A stretch of DNA of 64,000 nucleotides from Microscilla marina ATCC 23134 (GCF_000169175.1 NZ_AAWS01000025.1:1-64000), one strand, 5' to 3'. Positions 45,935-55,176 are shown, counted from the first letter of the stretch. The notes: generated by a model from the letters alone, not told the origin. Made by a program: numbers and translations.

Positions 45935-46327
45935 ATGAAAAAATCTGATTACCAAACTTTTCAAACTTTTTTTAGTCAAGACGAAGCGCAGGCGTTTATT
46001 GATTTTTTTGAAGAAAACAACATCCGCCATATTTTTGAACGAAACTACACCATAGAACCCAACGCAGAGCAAGCGGCCTCTATTCTTATCAAGCCAGGGG
46101 AGTCGTTGCAAAACGAATGGGTGTTGAAAATACATGCGGCAGATGTTGTCAAAGCGGACTATTTGCTTCAGCAAGAAGTTGAAAAAGTTACTGAGGTGCC
46201 CAAAGAACACTACCTACATCAGTTTGACAACCAGGAACTCAAGGATATTGTACAGAAACCCAACGAGTGGAACCGACAAGATGTACACTTTGCCCAGTTG
46301 TTGCTCAAACAGCGTAACAGGAGTTAA
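45935..46327 (+). CDS. DUF2007-like small protein
   Basis: 130 aa. The N-terminal half (EAQAFIDFFEENNIRHIFER, then VLKIHAADVVKADYLLQQE) has the short beta-alpha layout of DUF2007, described as a putative signal-transducing protein. The C-terminal tail is helical. The gene is convergent with the SDR gene and separated from it by a hairpin at 46334-46365. Confidence 0.6.
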   Translation: MKKSDYQTFQTFFSQDEAQAFIDFFEENNIRHIFERNYTIEPNAEQAASILIKPGESLQNEWVLKIHAADVVKADYLLQQEVEKVTEVPKEHYLHQFDNQELKDIVQKPNEWNRQDVHFAQLLLKQRNRS

Positions 46328-46333
46328 CACGAA

Positions 46334-46365
46334 AAAAGCCTTCTCCAACTGAATGGACAAGGCTT
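46334..46365. terminator. Probable bidirectional terminator
   Basis: Stem AAAGCCTT / AAGGCTTT with imperfect pairing in between, flanked by an A run on the left. It lies between convergent genes. Confidence 0.6.
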
Positions 46366-46395
46366 TGTGAGCAAAATGATTGGCTGTAAGCGTAA

Positions 46396-47379
46396 CTATA
46401 CCTCAAAAGTGCCTACTGCTTTTTCGCATCCTTCCCAGTTGGTGCGCAGGTTGGCTTCATCTACCAGCAACTCTTCAGGAGTAAGCGCTTCAGGAAAGCC
46501 TTTCCAACCTTGACCAGAAGGGCCAAAAAAATCGCCTGGCTTTGCTTTGGGATCCATGGCTGCCCTTATAATACCAGTGGCACCGTCTTCGGCCGATTGT
46601 GCCATATTCATGAGTTCAGCTTTGTTGTCCATACCACCAGCTGTGGCACTGGTTACCTGAAGCTGCGTTTTGGCGAGCCCAGGGTGAGCCAACAAAGGAA
46701 TGACATGGTTGATATTGGCTTCTTCCAGTTTCTTTTTTAGCCCATAAGTAAAAGTAGCATTGGCCAACTTGGTTTGGTGATAACGCTCCCAGCGGGGACC
46801 CTGAAAACTCAAGTTTTGTTCCTCAGTGCCATCACCGCCCAAATCGCCGCCTTTTTTCTCAAAATACTCGGTCACTAGAGGGCCTCCCAAACGTGCCATA
46901 GAAGAGTGGTTGACAACACGTGCTTCAGGGCTTTTTTTAAGCAAAGGAAACAACTCTTTGGTAAGCAGAAAGTGCGAAATAACATTGGTTTGCATTTGTA
47001 CATCGTAGCCATCTTTGGTGGCTTTGTCCTCCAGTGCCATTACGCCCGCGTTGTTTACCAATACATCAATTACTTCATGTTTTGCCTTGATGGTGTCTAT
47101 GGCGTTTCGTACGCTGTCAAAGTCTTGTAAGTCGCAAGTGACTGCTTCGAATTTTCCGTTGGGAACTTCATTTTGTAGTTGCTTGAGTGCCTGCTCGGCG
47201 CGTTCGCTTTGGCGGTTGAGCAACAGTACTTTCGCCCCTTTTTTGGCTACTTCGCGGGCACATACAAAGCCAGTGCCGCTGGTGGTTCCAGTAATGGCGA
47301 CTACCTTACCAGTCATATCCTGGGCGTGGTTGTTGAGTACTGTCTCTAGGTGTAGAGTTTCTATGGTGTTTGTAATCAT
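46396..47379 (-). CDS. Short-chain dehydrogenase/reductase
   Basis: 327 aa from the ATG at 47379; the extra N-terminal residues of the longer frame are not typical. The Rossmann motif TGTTSGTG lies at about 26-33, NNAG at about 102, and the catalytic YHQTK further on (Tyr and Lys). It uses NAD(P) to interconvert an alcohol and a ketone. The substrate is unknown; the profile is close to WWOX/retinol-dehydrogenase-like members. Alone on its strand. Confidence 0.92.
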   Translation of the reverse strand: MITNTIETLHLETVLNNHAQDMTGKVVAITGTTSGTGFVCAREVAKKGAKVLLLNRQSERAEQALKQLQNEVPNGKFEAVTCDLQDFDSVRNAIDTIKAKHEVIDVLVNNAGVMALEDKATKDGYDVQMQTNVISHFLLTKELFPLLKKSPEARVVNHSSMARLGGPLVTEYFEKKGGDLGGDGTEEQNLSFQGPRWERYHQTKLANATFTYGLKKKLEEANINHVIPLLAHPGLAKTQLQVTSATAGGMDNKAELMNMAQSAEDGATGIIRAAMDPKAKPGDFFGPSGQGWKGFPEALTPEELLVDEANLRTNWEGCEKAVGTFEV

Positions 47380-47502
47380 CTGTTTTGTTTTTTTAAGTGT
47401 AGAGTTGAACAATTCAAAGTTCGTAATTAAGATAATGATATACTTATACAAAATCCAGATTGACTAACACAAATTCCGGTAATTTTTAGCTTTGAAGGTT
47501 TT

Positions 47503-47552
47503 AACCCTCCCTGGCGTAGGTTTTCTAAGCCCAATTTGAACTAGGGAGGGTT
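47503..47552 (-). terminator. Probable terminator of the T9SS type A protein gene
   Basis: A 10-bp perfect stem (AACCCTCCCT / AGGGAGGGTT) downstream of the T9SS protein on the minus strand. Confidence 0.45.
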
Positions 47553-47586
47553 TTAAACTTGAACCAAACAACCTCCTGCTCAGCAA

Positions 47587-50127
47587 TTATTTTACTACCA
47601 ACAAACGTTTTACCTTGCTGTAGTTGTCTACTTGCAGAGTATAAAAATACATTCCCGGTTTGAGCTCACTGGTATCAAAGGTTACCTGGTGTTGCCCTTG
47701 GTTGTTTACTTGCGAAGCCACCAATATTTTTACCATACGGGCATTTACATCCGACAAATACATATATACCTTGCCTCCGTTGGTGCCTACCTGGTAGTCA
47801 ATAGTTACTTGTCCATTGGTAGGGTTGGGGTAGGCATCAAAGAGCTGATTGCCCAGCTCCTTGGCAGGGGTGGCTACTTGTGCTTCAGTAGTTCTGGCGG
47901 TGGCGTTGAGGTTATAACAGTCCAGGCTATTATCAAAAGCAGTAATTTGCCCCGGATCGCCACAATCAGGCAATGCATAACCAAAATCGGTGATTTTAGC
48001 GTTAAACTCTGCCCCCAGAGGTACCTTAAAGCCCGGCTTGAGAGTTACTTCCACCCCAGCTTCTACCTCATAAGACTTAGAGGCATTTACAGGATTCCTG
48101 CCATCATACGTGATGCTCACGTTGGCTTTGTTTAACCGTGCCCAACTCAGGCGACTGTCATACATCTTAAAGCGATCATTGATAGTAGCACTCTGGTTAG
48201 CAAAAGGAGGAACGTGGTGGATCCACTGTCGGTACTTGCTCAGGTTAAAATCAGCCGTGATGTCGTTTACATCCAATGCATAATCTTTGATAAACAAGAT
48301 AGGTGCATCGTTGCCCCCATCACTTCGTTTAAGTACCGCCTTTACCCTTATATATACTTTTCCCCCATGGCTTACATTGAAAGTCATGCCTTTAAAGCAG
48401 TCAACATTTACATAGGGAGTTTGCACCTGTACAAAAGGTCTCTTTTGTTTGTCTATAGGTTGCCCAGCGGGTGGTGCAATGTCGTTATTGGGGTTGTCAT
48501 CATTGTTGGGGTTTGTGTCGGGGTTGTAATAGGCAATACGGTACTGACCTCTTTGCACCCGAAACAAGAAAGGGTTGAACCTGTATTCATTATTACGTTC
48601 CACGTGTTTACTCAACATAGAGGCGTGATTGAACTCAGCAATAAAAGCTATCTGGGCTGATACCAAGTCCAGCCCTGCTTTTTTGTTGTATTCGGCCAGC
48701 ACATCATTCGTTATTTTGTATGATTTTGTGCTTAGGTGTCTAGGTTCATACTCGCCGTAATCATCATAATAATCATAAAACTCTTTCAACCCAATGTAAT
48801 TAGAGTAGGCTACCATATCGGCTTTTGGCGTATTTTTGAGGTTAAAAATACCCAAAGGACAAGTAAAGTAAGTTTCATTGCCCCCGCTCCCCTGTTGGGT
48901 GCCCGGTAGGCGTACAATGATGTTGTCAAGCGGCAAAGAAGTTTCTATAGTACCCGTGAGTGTTTCATTTACTTTGGTAATGGTAGGGGTAAAGGGTGGT
49001 TTAGCTGCTGCACCTTCCTTTTTGGGTGCCAAAAAACCAATCACTTGCCCAACAACACCAATGGCTCCCAGAAACTTAGAAGCTCCACCCGCTATTTTTT
49101 GCACGCTACCAAACAGCTTGGCAAACTTATTTTCTCTCTCTTTGTTGTCCAATAAATTGATGGCAAGCTGAGTACCATAAGAGAGAAGAGGACCTAACCC
49201 TCCACTAGTAGGAAGTGGTGGGTATAGCTTATCTTTGTCAGTAATAAAATCATTTACCTCTTTGGCTAGTTTATCAGCATCTAGGTCGGTCACATTTTTC
49301 AAGAACTTTTTGCCCGAAGCAGCAAACTCGATGATGTCTTTTGAGTCTACTTTCTTGGGTTTTTGAATCTCGCTTTTATTCCCTGTGATAGAATACTCTT
49401 CGGTAATATTTTCGCCCGAAATTTTTGCCTTTACATTAGACGTTGTCACCCCATGTACGGCAAACTGCAACGACGCCCCGTTGTACTTGTTATTACTAAT
49501 GTTAGGGTCATACATCATGCGGTACTCTGCCACTACCCAATGGCGGTTAGAGTTGGTTTTGGAGGTAACATAAGAAATAGACTCGTTGTTGATCTCCTGA
49601 TCGTTTACTGCATCAAGGTATTTGTCCGGAGCTTTTACCAGGTGGTTGGCGTGCCCTAAAACCGCTGGCTTACTGCCACCTGTAGTATGGCTCATCGTAA
49701 CTACATACTGTTGGTGGTTGTTTGTGTTATTGAACCAAATAAACAGGCGTAACAATGCCCTGTATTTATTATACAGCACAAAGTAGGGGTGGGCAACAAT
49801 CCCGTTTGCTCCCAGGTTTACCGCCATTACTTCCCAACCATTTGCTTTTTTGTAATCTTCTTGTTGGTTGATCACGTCTAACTTGGGGTCTTTGGCGTTT
49901 AAAAAAGGAGAGCCAACCCGTATCACTCCGTTCGATGGTGTGTAGGCAGTCCATACTTTGCAGTAGTCTGGGCTCAGTTCGTCTACCACTTCATACTTGT
50001 TGGCAAACTCTTGCATATACTTGATCATTTCGTCTTGGGTCGAGGGGCATTGTCCCCAACCTACTTCTCCAAAAGACAGTATTATTCCAACAATGAATAA
50101 TAACTGAACCTTAAGCATTTTTTTCAT
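47587..50127 (-). CDS. T9SS type A cargo protein, secreted
   Basis: 846 aa. A signal peptide (LSFGEVGWGQ) opens the protein. The last 75 residues form a T9SS type A sorting domain (FDAYPNPTNGQVTIDYQ, then MYFYTLQVDNYSK and KRLLVVK). The central region has no family that I recognise; one stretch (about 330-385) is Gly/Ala-rich with possible helix (LFGSVQKIAGGASKFLGAIG). It should be exported across the outer membrane by T9SS and end at the surface or outside. The 281-aa coiled-coil gene lies 38 bp upstream, so they may be co-transcribed. Confidence 0.88.
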   Translation of the reverse strand: MKKMLKVQLLFIVGIILSFGEVGWGQCPSTQDEMIKYMQEFANKYEVVDELSPDYCKVWTAYTPSNGVIRVGSPFLNAKDPKLDVINQQEDYKKANGWEVMAVNLGANGIVAHPYFVLYNKYRALLRLFIWFNNTNNHQQYVVTMSHTTGGSKPAVLGHANHLVKAPDKYLDAVNDQEINNESISYVTSKTNSNRHWVVAEYRMMYDPNISNNKYNGASLQFAVHGVTTSNVKAKISGENITEEYSITGNKSEIQKPKKVDSKDIIEFAASGKKFLKNVTDLDADKLAKEVNDFITDKDKLYPPLPTSGGLGPLLSYGTQLAINLLDNKERENKFAKLFGSVQKIAGGASKFLGAIGVVGQVIGFLAPKKEGAAAKPPFTPTITKVNETLTGTIETSLPLDNIIVRLPGTQQGSGGNETYFTCPLGIFNLKNTPKADMVAYSNYIGLKEFYDYYDDYGEYEPRHLSTKSYKITNDVLAEYNKKAGLDLVSAQIAFIAEFNHASMLSKHVERNNEYRFNPFLFRVQRGQYRIAYYNPDTNPNNDDNPNNDIAPPAGQPIDKQKRPFVQVQTPYVNVDCFKGMTFNVSHGGKVYIRVKAVLKRSDGGNDAPILFIKDYALDVNDITADFNLSKYRQWIHHVPPFANQSATINDRFKMYDSRLSWARLNKANVSITYDGRNPVNASKSYEVEAGVEVTLKPGFKVPLGAEFNAKITDFGYALPDCGDPGQITAFDNSLDCYNLNATARTTEAQVATPAKELGNQLFDAYPNPTNGQVTIDYQVGTNGGKVYMYLSDVNARMVKILVASQVNNQGQHQVTFDTSELKPGMYFYTLQVDNYSKVKRLLVVK

Positions 50128-50165
50128 TGCTATATCTTCTTTTTAAGGTTTGATACTAATACCAC

Positions 50166-51011
50166 TTATTTGTTTTTCTTCATTGCTTTTTCCAACTGCT
50201 CCAAACGCTGGGCGAGTGCCTCGTATTTTTTCATTTGTTGCTTCAAAGCTTTATTTTCTTTTTGTAATTGAATGGTATACAAGGTCAGTTCTTCTACTTT
50301 CTGCAAAAGGGTCATGCTAAACTTGCCCAACTCTAACCCGTTTGTTTCCATCACTAGTGCAGGGGCTACTTCGGGCAAGTGCTTGTGTTGCTTAATAAAA
50401 GCTTCTACTTGCTCCAGAGGCATCAAATGGTAGTTATTTTGAAAAACAATGTCTTTGCCAGCGTCAATGTGTACCCTCAGCTCGCGTACGTTGGCTTTGC
50501 CAGCTACAGTAAGCATCGCGTCTACGTCAAAGTTAGCAGAGCCCACCGCAAGCTTGCCACTGGTAGATACTTCATTGTCAGACGAGTTTACATGCAACAA
50601 AGCATTGTTTCCCAGACTCACGTTGCCGTTTACCGATAGTTTATAGTCGCTTACGGCATCAGTGCCAATGCCCACGTCTCCGTCTCTTGAGATGGTCATC
50701 ACCTTGCCGTTTACAAAATCACCATGGGTGAAAGTTCTTGGAAAGTTTCCGGTGCTTTTGTGCACAATAAAATTAAATCCTCCATTGTTGGGGATAAGAA
50801 TAGCCTGAGCGTCGTTGGCACCAATACGGTTGACCGTCCAACGCGATTGGGTGTTGTCCCAAAGTGCGTTATGCGAAAACACTGCGCGTACATAGTTGGT
50901 GGTAGGATTGGTAATATTTTCGCCTTGTACTATGGCATTGCCCGACGTTAACTGAGCTTGGGCAAAAAATGAAACTAATACGAATAAACAGGTGAGTTTT
51001 AGAACTTTCAT
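50166..51011 (-). CDS. Secreted tail-fibre-like coiled-coil protein
   Basis: 281 aa. Signal peptide (VSFFAQAQ) followed by beta-repeat segments (GDVGIGTDAVSDYKLSVNG, SSGKLAVGS-like) and the typical Bacteroidota block MPLEQVEAFIKQHKHLPEVA then GLELGKFSMTLLQKVEELTL. It ends in a coiled coil of Lys and Gln/Leu heptads. Such proteins resemble phage tail-fibre/cell-wall-anchor proteins and probably form trimeric fibres at the surface. The function is unknown. Confidence 0.75.
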   Translation of the reverse strand: MKVLKLTCLFVLVSFFAQAQLTSGNAIVQGENITNPTTNYVRAVFSHNALWDNTQSRWTVNRIGANDAQAILIPNNGGFNFIVHKSTGNFPRTFTHGDFVNGKVMTISRDGDVGIGTDAVSDYKLSVNGNVSLGNNALLHVNSSDNEVSTSGKLAVGSANFDVDAMLTVAGKANVRELRVHIDAGKDIVFQNNYHLMPLEQVEAFIKQHKHLPEVAPALVMETNGLELGKFSMTLLQKVEELTLYTIQLQKENKALKQQMKKYEALAQRLEQLEKAMKKNK

Positions 51012-51329
51012 GAGTAAAAGTATAAGGTTAATTTGATTTAAAAATGATTATTTGAGTTAGCACTCATTACTATACATTCACAGTAAAACAGGGGTGAAGA
51101 GCCTCCGTTAATTGGCTGCAAATAACTTGAAAACTTTCTGGGCAAACTTGGACATATCTGGAAAATACTTGGTGATATAGGGCTTTTGGGGCAGGTGTAG
51201 ACGTATAGTGAAAATACTTGGCGATATAGTGAAAAAAGAGGGAGGGGTTTGTTTAGCTTCTTCACAGGAAATCGTTTATCAAGAGGAGTGGCAAGCCAAG
51301 ACAATTCAATCCCAAAAACAACCTCCTCG

Positions 51330-51360
51330 TATTGGTCTTCAGGCTTCAGCCAGACCAATA
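51330..51360. repeat. Nested hairpin
   Basis: TATTGGTCT-TCA-GGCT-TC-AGCC-AGACCAATA: outer 9-bp and inner 4-bp stems. No associated gene. Confidence 0.6.
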
Positions 51361-51665
51361 CCCAACCCAAAAACTCATACACAAGTTGTTTTTCAAAGCT
51401 TGGGGTGAGCATTGCTTAGGTCACCCTGCGGTAAGATGGTTTAATTACGAATGGGTCAATTACGAACCGACCAGAGGGAGCTCTTCGAAGCTTCGCAGGG
51501 CTTTGAGGCAAGCCTCCTGTGGTTAAACTTTAGCATTGAGAGTAATTTCTGATGAATTTTATGCTCCACTGACCCAACATCTACCAGGTGTTGCCTGATA
51601 ACCCTTGCTTGAAAATCAAAAAACTTCAACAAGTTTATCGCTTACCTACAAGATATTGCTCCACA

Positions 51666-51694
51666 CTTGGGGCAATTTATTTTCTCCGTTTTAC
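51666..51694 (+). promoter_or_regulatory. CTTGG-N17-GTTTTAC motif, copy A
   Basis: Same spacing as copies at 23407 and 25439, with a GATATTG block 14 nt upstream. It lies 58 bp before the ATG of the PLP-enzyme gene and points at it. It may be its promoter or operator. Confidence 0.5.
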
Positions 51695-51751
51695 TAACTT
51701 TACCGCCCTTATCCTACTCAACAAAAACACTTTTTTTAAAAAAAATGCTGA

Positions 51752-53596
51752 ATGAAAATGACACAACACAATCATACACTCGACTATATTAAAGGGGTAA
51801 TAGAAAATATGCCTGCCGACTGGTTGAAACTCACCACGCACCGACTGGATATTTATGAGGAAGAACTGGCTAAAACTCAATTTTTAGAACACCTTGAAAA
51901 CCTGTTCAATGCCAATAACTTTGAATCGAAGGCATTGAACGAGTTGCCCACAGCATACGACTATATCAGATTAGGTCACCCTTTGTCTTGTGTGCTAGAA
52001 TGGACGATTGCCAAACTACACAATCAGCCACCAGAAAATGTCATTAGCTTTTCATCAAAGATAGCCCCTGTGTTAGCTGTGCTAAGAAAGAACTTGTTAG
52101 CGAATAAAAACACCCAAATTATTTATAAAGGCGAATTGCCTGCATATTTCGACGCGGATGTGCTTCGACGGGTTTATGGTTATCAATTTGAGCTGAAGCA
52201 AGCCGGAGATGCTACTGGGTTTGATGGCAGCACTGTTTTTATTGCCGCACAAGACAATATTGTTGATTTTGACCTCTCTCAAGGTGTTGACTTTTTTGTG
52301 AATACACACGCCCACTTTGGCAGTGTTTTATTGGTAAATGGGGAACAAAATGCGGGTTATATCTCAGAAATTCAACACGTAAGAAGGCGAGAAACCATTG
52401 CCATGACACCAGCCAATGTGCTTACTGTTTTAAAAACTTTATTGGCGCCATCTTCTATTGAAAATAAGCAAGACAATACCGAGGCAGACAAAACGCTTGT
52501 GTTGGATGCCATCAAAGAAATTACGAATACCAATATACCCGCATTGGTGGGCTCTAGCGGGCTCTCTATGCAATATGCCATTGTAATGGGGCTGGTACAC
52601 GAGGCGCTTGACACCCATCAGGGGAAAGCCATCAAAATTGTGGTGCCGCCCAACTGCTACGGAGGCACCAACGACCAGGCAAGGCGCGTGGCTGCCTGTA
52701 GCGACCATATCGAGGTAGTAGATTTACCCGTAGATGGCGGCAAAGATATGGCGCAGGGCATTGATACTGTGTTGGATAAAATTGCGGATGAAGATGCCGT
52801 GCCTTACATCATTGTTGAGATTCCGACCAACCCCAGGGTAGAAGTGCCCAATTTGGTGAAATTGAAGGAGGCATTGAGCAAAGTACGTAAAACCAGGGGA
52901 GGGGGAGCAGCCGTTGATCCTGTGTTTATTTTAGACCAAACGTTTTGCCCTAATGTATACTTTTTGGGCGAAAACGACATGCTGTCAACCGTGCGAACCA
53001 TTGCCTACGTGAGTGGGTCTAAGTTTCCGAGCGGGGGTTTGTGTACGGCGGGATACTGCACCGCCAACAAAAAAGCGGAGCCTTTGATGGAAAAAATAGC
53101 CTTGCACCTCAAGATTGCTGACAATGAGGCTACTGCCCTTCAACTGGAAATATTGGCAAAGCAACTACCCTCTATGAATCAACGAATTAAGGGAGCCTAT
53201 GAGAATGCACGAAAGTTTGTGAATTTTATTGAGGAGACTTTGCCTGAGGCAAAAATCAACTTTGTGTCGGAAGAACTAGCCGCTCAAGGGTTTACACCCT
53301 CCGTTTTTTCGCTCGACCTGCCCACTAAAGGCAACTCTGACGAAGAAAAGGAGGCTTATAAAAGAGACTTGAACCTCCAATTGATCAATCGAATGATTGG
53401 TGAAATACCCCACGAAAGTAAGTTTTGTGTGAGCTATGGGCAGCTAAAGGGTTGTTATTGGACCATACCTGCCACCTCTACCCAAGGCACCACCAAAGAA
53501 GACGACAAAGACTATATTGTCCGCGTAGCACTTTCTGCCAATTTAGATTTGGAACGGCACAAAAAAGTCTTTTCAGATTTTGTAGCAAGTATTTGA
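51752..53596 (+). CDS. PLP-dependent enzyme of the Cys/Met metabolism type, enlarged
   Basis: 614 aa. The middle (about 245-480) has a PLP aspartate-aminotransferase fold I pattern: ALVGSSGLSMQYAIVMGLVH near the cofactor phosphate loop, VVPPNCYGGTNDQARR, the D of FILDQTF, and a candidate Schiff-base Lys in YVSGSKFPSGGLCTAGY. This is like cystathionine gamma-synthase/lyase enzymes but about 200 aa longer at the N-terminus. The N-terminal 240 residues are of unknown function and contain another strand-rich unit. The substrate is unknown. The first ATG of two (51752, 51758) is kept. Confidence 0.75.
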   Translation: MKMTQHNHTLDYIKGVIENMPADWLKLTTHRLDIYEEELAKTQFLEHLENLFNANNFESKALNELPTAYDYIRLGHPLSCVLEWTIAKLHNQPPENVISFSSKIAPVLAVLRKNLLANKNTQIIYKGELPAYFDADVLRRVYGYQFELKQAGDATGFDGSTVFIAAQDNIVDFDLSQGVDFFVNTHAHFGSVLLVNGEQNAGYISEIQHVRRRETIAMTPANVLTVLKTLLAPSSIENKQDNTEADKTLVLDAIKEITNTNIPALVGSSGLSMQYAIVMGLVHEALDTHQGKAIKIVVPPNCYGGTNDQARRVAACSDHIEVVDLPVDGGKDMAQGIDTVLDKIADEDAVPYIIVEIPTNPRVEVPNLVKLKEALSKVRKTRGGGAAVDPVFILDQTFCPNVYFLGENDMLSTVRTIAYVSGSKFPSGGLCTAGYCTANKKAEPLMEKIALHLKIADNEATALQLEILAKQLPSMNQRIKGAYENARKFVNFIEETLPEAKINFVSEELAAQGFTPSVFSLDLPTKGNSDEEKEAYKRDLNLQLINRMIGEIPHESKFCVSYGQLKGCYWTIPATSTQGTTKEDDKDYIVRVALSANLDLERHKKVFSDFVASI

Positions 53597-53611
53597 TTTA
53601 AATACTCCGCC

Positions 53612-53635
53612 ATTGCTTGTGTCTCCACAAGCAAT
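53612..53635. repeat. REP hairpin a
   Basis: ATTGCTTGTG-TCTC-CACAAGCAAT with the CGCC guide-like tetranucleotide before it. Sixteen bp after the stop of the PLP-enzyme gene. Confidence 0.85.
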
Positions 53636-53706
53636 TCGTAGGGAGACTTCTTATAATCAACCGTGTCACGTTGCCCTGCGGAAGACTTGACACAACTAGC
53701 TCCGCC

Positions 53707-53730
53707 ATTGCTTGTGTCTTTACAAGCAAT
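53707..53730. repeat. REP hairpin b
   Basis: ATTGCTTGTG-TCTT-TACAAGCAAT, preceded by CGCC, same orientation as a. Between a and b is a possible weak stem GTGTCA / TGACAC. Confidence 0.85.
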
Positions 53731-53855
53731 TCGTGGGTCTATGCTAAAATAGTATAAAGCCATTCTGGATAAGCATAACCAAATGTGTAAAGATTCTTTC
53801 TGCCTGTGTAATTTTGACACATAAGATTATATTTTATCAAATAACTCAAAACGTT

Positions 53856-54068
53856 ATGAATTTTAAGAGCAAAAAGATTAAACTAAAAAATCAGGGCTTT
53901 ACACAGTTATCAAAACAACAACTGATCACAATTACAGGCGGCAATGCTGGCAATACCAAGGACGATAAAGATAAAAATGATTGTGGCAATAACAATCAAA
54001 AAAATGGTCCTATTACCAGCCCAATCAATCCAAATGGTACAGAAATATGTATTGATGGAAATGGTTAA
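53856..54068 (+). CDS. GG-leader peptide precursor, Asn/Gly/Cys-rich
   Basis: 70 aa from the ATG at 53856. The leader KNQGFTQLSKQQLITITGG has the double-glycine ending and the LS..QL.xIxGG pattern of Bacteroidota natural-product precursors exported by C39-peptidase ABC transporters. The core (about 37 residues) is Asn, Asp and Gly rich with two Cys and no homologue that I recognise. No modifying enzyme or transporter gene is nearby. A strong terminator follows. It may be an unmodified bacteriocin or a RiPP made by distant enzymes. Confidence 0.6.
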   Translation: MNFKSKKIKLKNQGFTQLSKQQLITITGGNAGNTKDDKDKNDCGNNNQKNGPITSPINPNGTEICIDGNG

Positions 54069-54093
54069 TCTTAGATGATTTTCACATATTCTA

Positions 54094-54129
54094 AAAAAGC
54101 CCTGTTCTAGCATTAGAACAGGGCTTTTT
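54094..54129. terminator. Strong bidirectional terminator
   Basis: Stem AAAAAGCCCTGTTCTA with its complement, loop GCAT, with a T5 tract, between convergent genes. Confidence 0.9.
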
Positions 54130-54197
54130 GCTTTGTAAATTGCCGAGTGTTTCGCTGGCTTAAGCTTTTTCAATTAGTAGAGTTTCAAAACACGGGG

Positions 54198-54683
54198 CTA
54201 TATCAAGTGTAAATTGTGCACAATCAAAGCTTGTTTGGCTTCATTGAAAGCTCCCCAAATAGGGTAGGGGTATTGGTCAAGCTCGTTGAGCGTGCAGTAT
54301 ATCACCAAATAAACATCGTCTTTGTGCTTTTTTACCTCAAAGTTGCTCAACCCTCTAGCTTTTGCCAAACGAGTAGCCTTTGCCATACTATCAATGGCAG
54401 GGCGCCACAAACAAGGGCGTATTGCCAAATCGCTTTCATAAGGAGGTAATAACGGAGGGGGATTAAATTGTACATCTACCCCTTGCAAGTCTTGAGCGAT
54501 GGCTTGCTTTAGCTTTCTTATCAGGTCATAGTCACACACTCTATGGCTTGCAAGCTGATGCACGCCTGCATAAGCCCAAACAAGCCGCTCCAGTAATTTG
54601 TCCAAATAGCTCATAAAACCCTCAAAACTGGTAAAATGATTAGCAGCAAGTGCTTGTGTGGCTGTTTTATTGGCTGTCTTCAT
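54198..54683 (-). CDS. Uncharacterised protein, member of a paralogous pair (A)
   Basis: 161 aa, no signal peptide. It shares the layout of the 164-aa protein encoded just upstream: an N-terminal helical part ending DYDLIRKLKQAIAQDLQGV (compare DYDFIYQLKQALKADLQNV), a Pro-rich hinge (PPPLLPPY), then a small alpha-beta domain (AKATRLAKARGLSNFEVKKH, compare AQAMQIAEAKGIRDFRAVKL). The start overlaps the preceding stop by 17 bp, a sign of translational coupling. The family is not recognised. Confidence 0.75.
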   Translation of the reverse strand: MKTANKTATQALAANHFTSFEGFMSYLDKLLERLVWAYAGVHQLASHRVCDYDLIRKLKQAIAQDLQGVDVQFNPPPLLPPYESDLAIRPCLWRPAIDSMAKATRLAKARGLSNFEVKKHKDDVYLVIYCTLNELDQYPYPIWGAFNEAKQALIVHNLHLI

Positions 54684-55161
54684 CTTGCATCAAGTGTAAA
54701 AAACGAATCATAAAAACACCTTCATCCGAAAAACTACCCCAAAGCTTGCCCACAGATGCTTGGTAGGCGCTTACCTCGCTTTGTGTCCAATCGGTCAACA
54801 ATACATATTCATCGTTGAGTTTTACTGCCCTAAAGTCGCGTATGCCTTTGGCTTCAGCTATTTGCATGGCTTGAGCTATGCTACTTACCTTGGGAGGGGT
54901 AGCAAGCGAGGGCGTATTGCCATAATAAGGCGCTTGAGCATAAGGCAAAGCCACATTTTGTAAATCTGCTTTGAGGGCTTGCTTTAGTTGGTAAATAAAA
55001 TCATAGTCACCCACCAAATGATAATTTTCTTGGGCGCTGCCCGAATAAGCCGAAGTAATACGAGCCAATAGGTGATCAAATAGCTCCAGTAGTTCGTCCA
55101 TACTGCCAAAGGTTTCAGCAAACTGTTGTACAGCGCTTGGGTTGTTCTTTATCGTTGTCAT
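54667..55161 (-). CDS. Uncharacterised protein, member of a paralogous pair (B)
   Basis: 164 aa, paralogue of the downstream 161-aa protein (see shared DYDxIxxLKQAxxxDLQ block). The tail YLLTDWTQSEVSAYQASV and KLWGSFSDEGVFMIRFLHLM suggest a small alpha-beta domain. It lies 15 bp after the KilA-N gene and is probably in the same operon. The function is unknown. Confidence 0.75.
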   Translation of the reverse strand: MTTIKNNPSAVQQFAETFGSMDELLELFDHLLARITSAYSGSAQENYHLVGDYDFIYQLKQALKADLQNVALPYAQAPYYGNTPSLATPPKVSSIAQAMQIAEAKGIRDFRAVKLNDEYVLLTDWTQSEVSAYQASVGKLWGSFSDEGVFMIRFLHLMQDEDSQ

Positions 55162-55176
55162 AAGTTGTCAGGGGTT

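Larger units (their letters stand above)
51012..51751. other. Gap with hairpins and a possible promoter motif
   Basis: No gene that I believe in (a 66-aa frame at 51208 has no support). It contains a short direct repeat (GAAAATACTTGG.GATATAG, twice near 51162-51235), a strong hairpin at 51330-51360, ATTCGTA-like repeats near 51450, and the motif at 51666-51694 just before the PLP-enzyme gene. Confidence 0.45.

Noticed and set aside
51208-51408. 66-aa frame
   Set aside because: It has no recognisable domain and runs across the 51330 hairpin.
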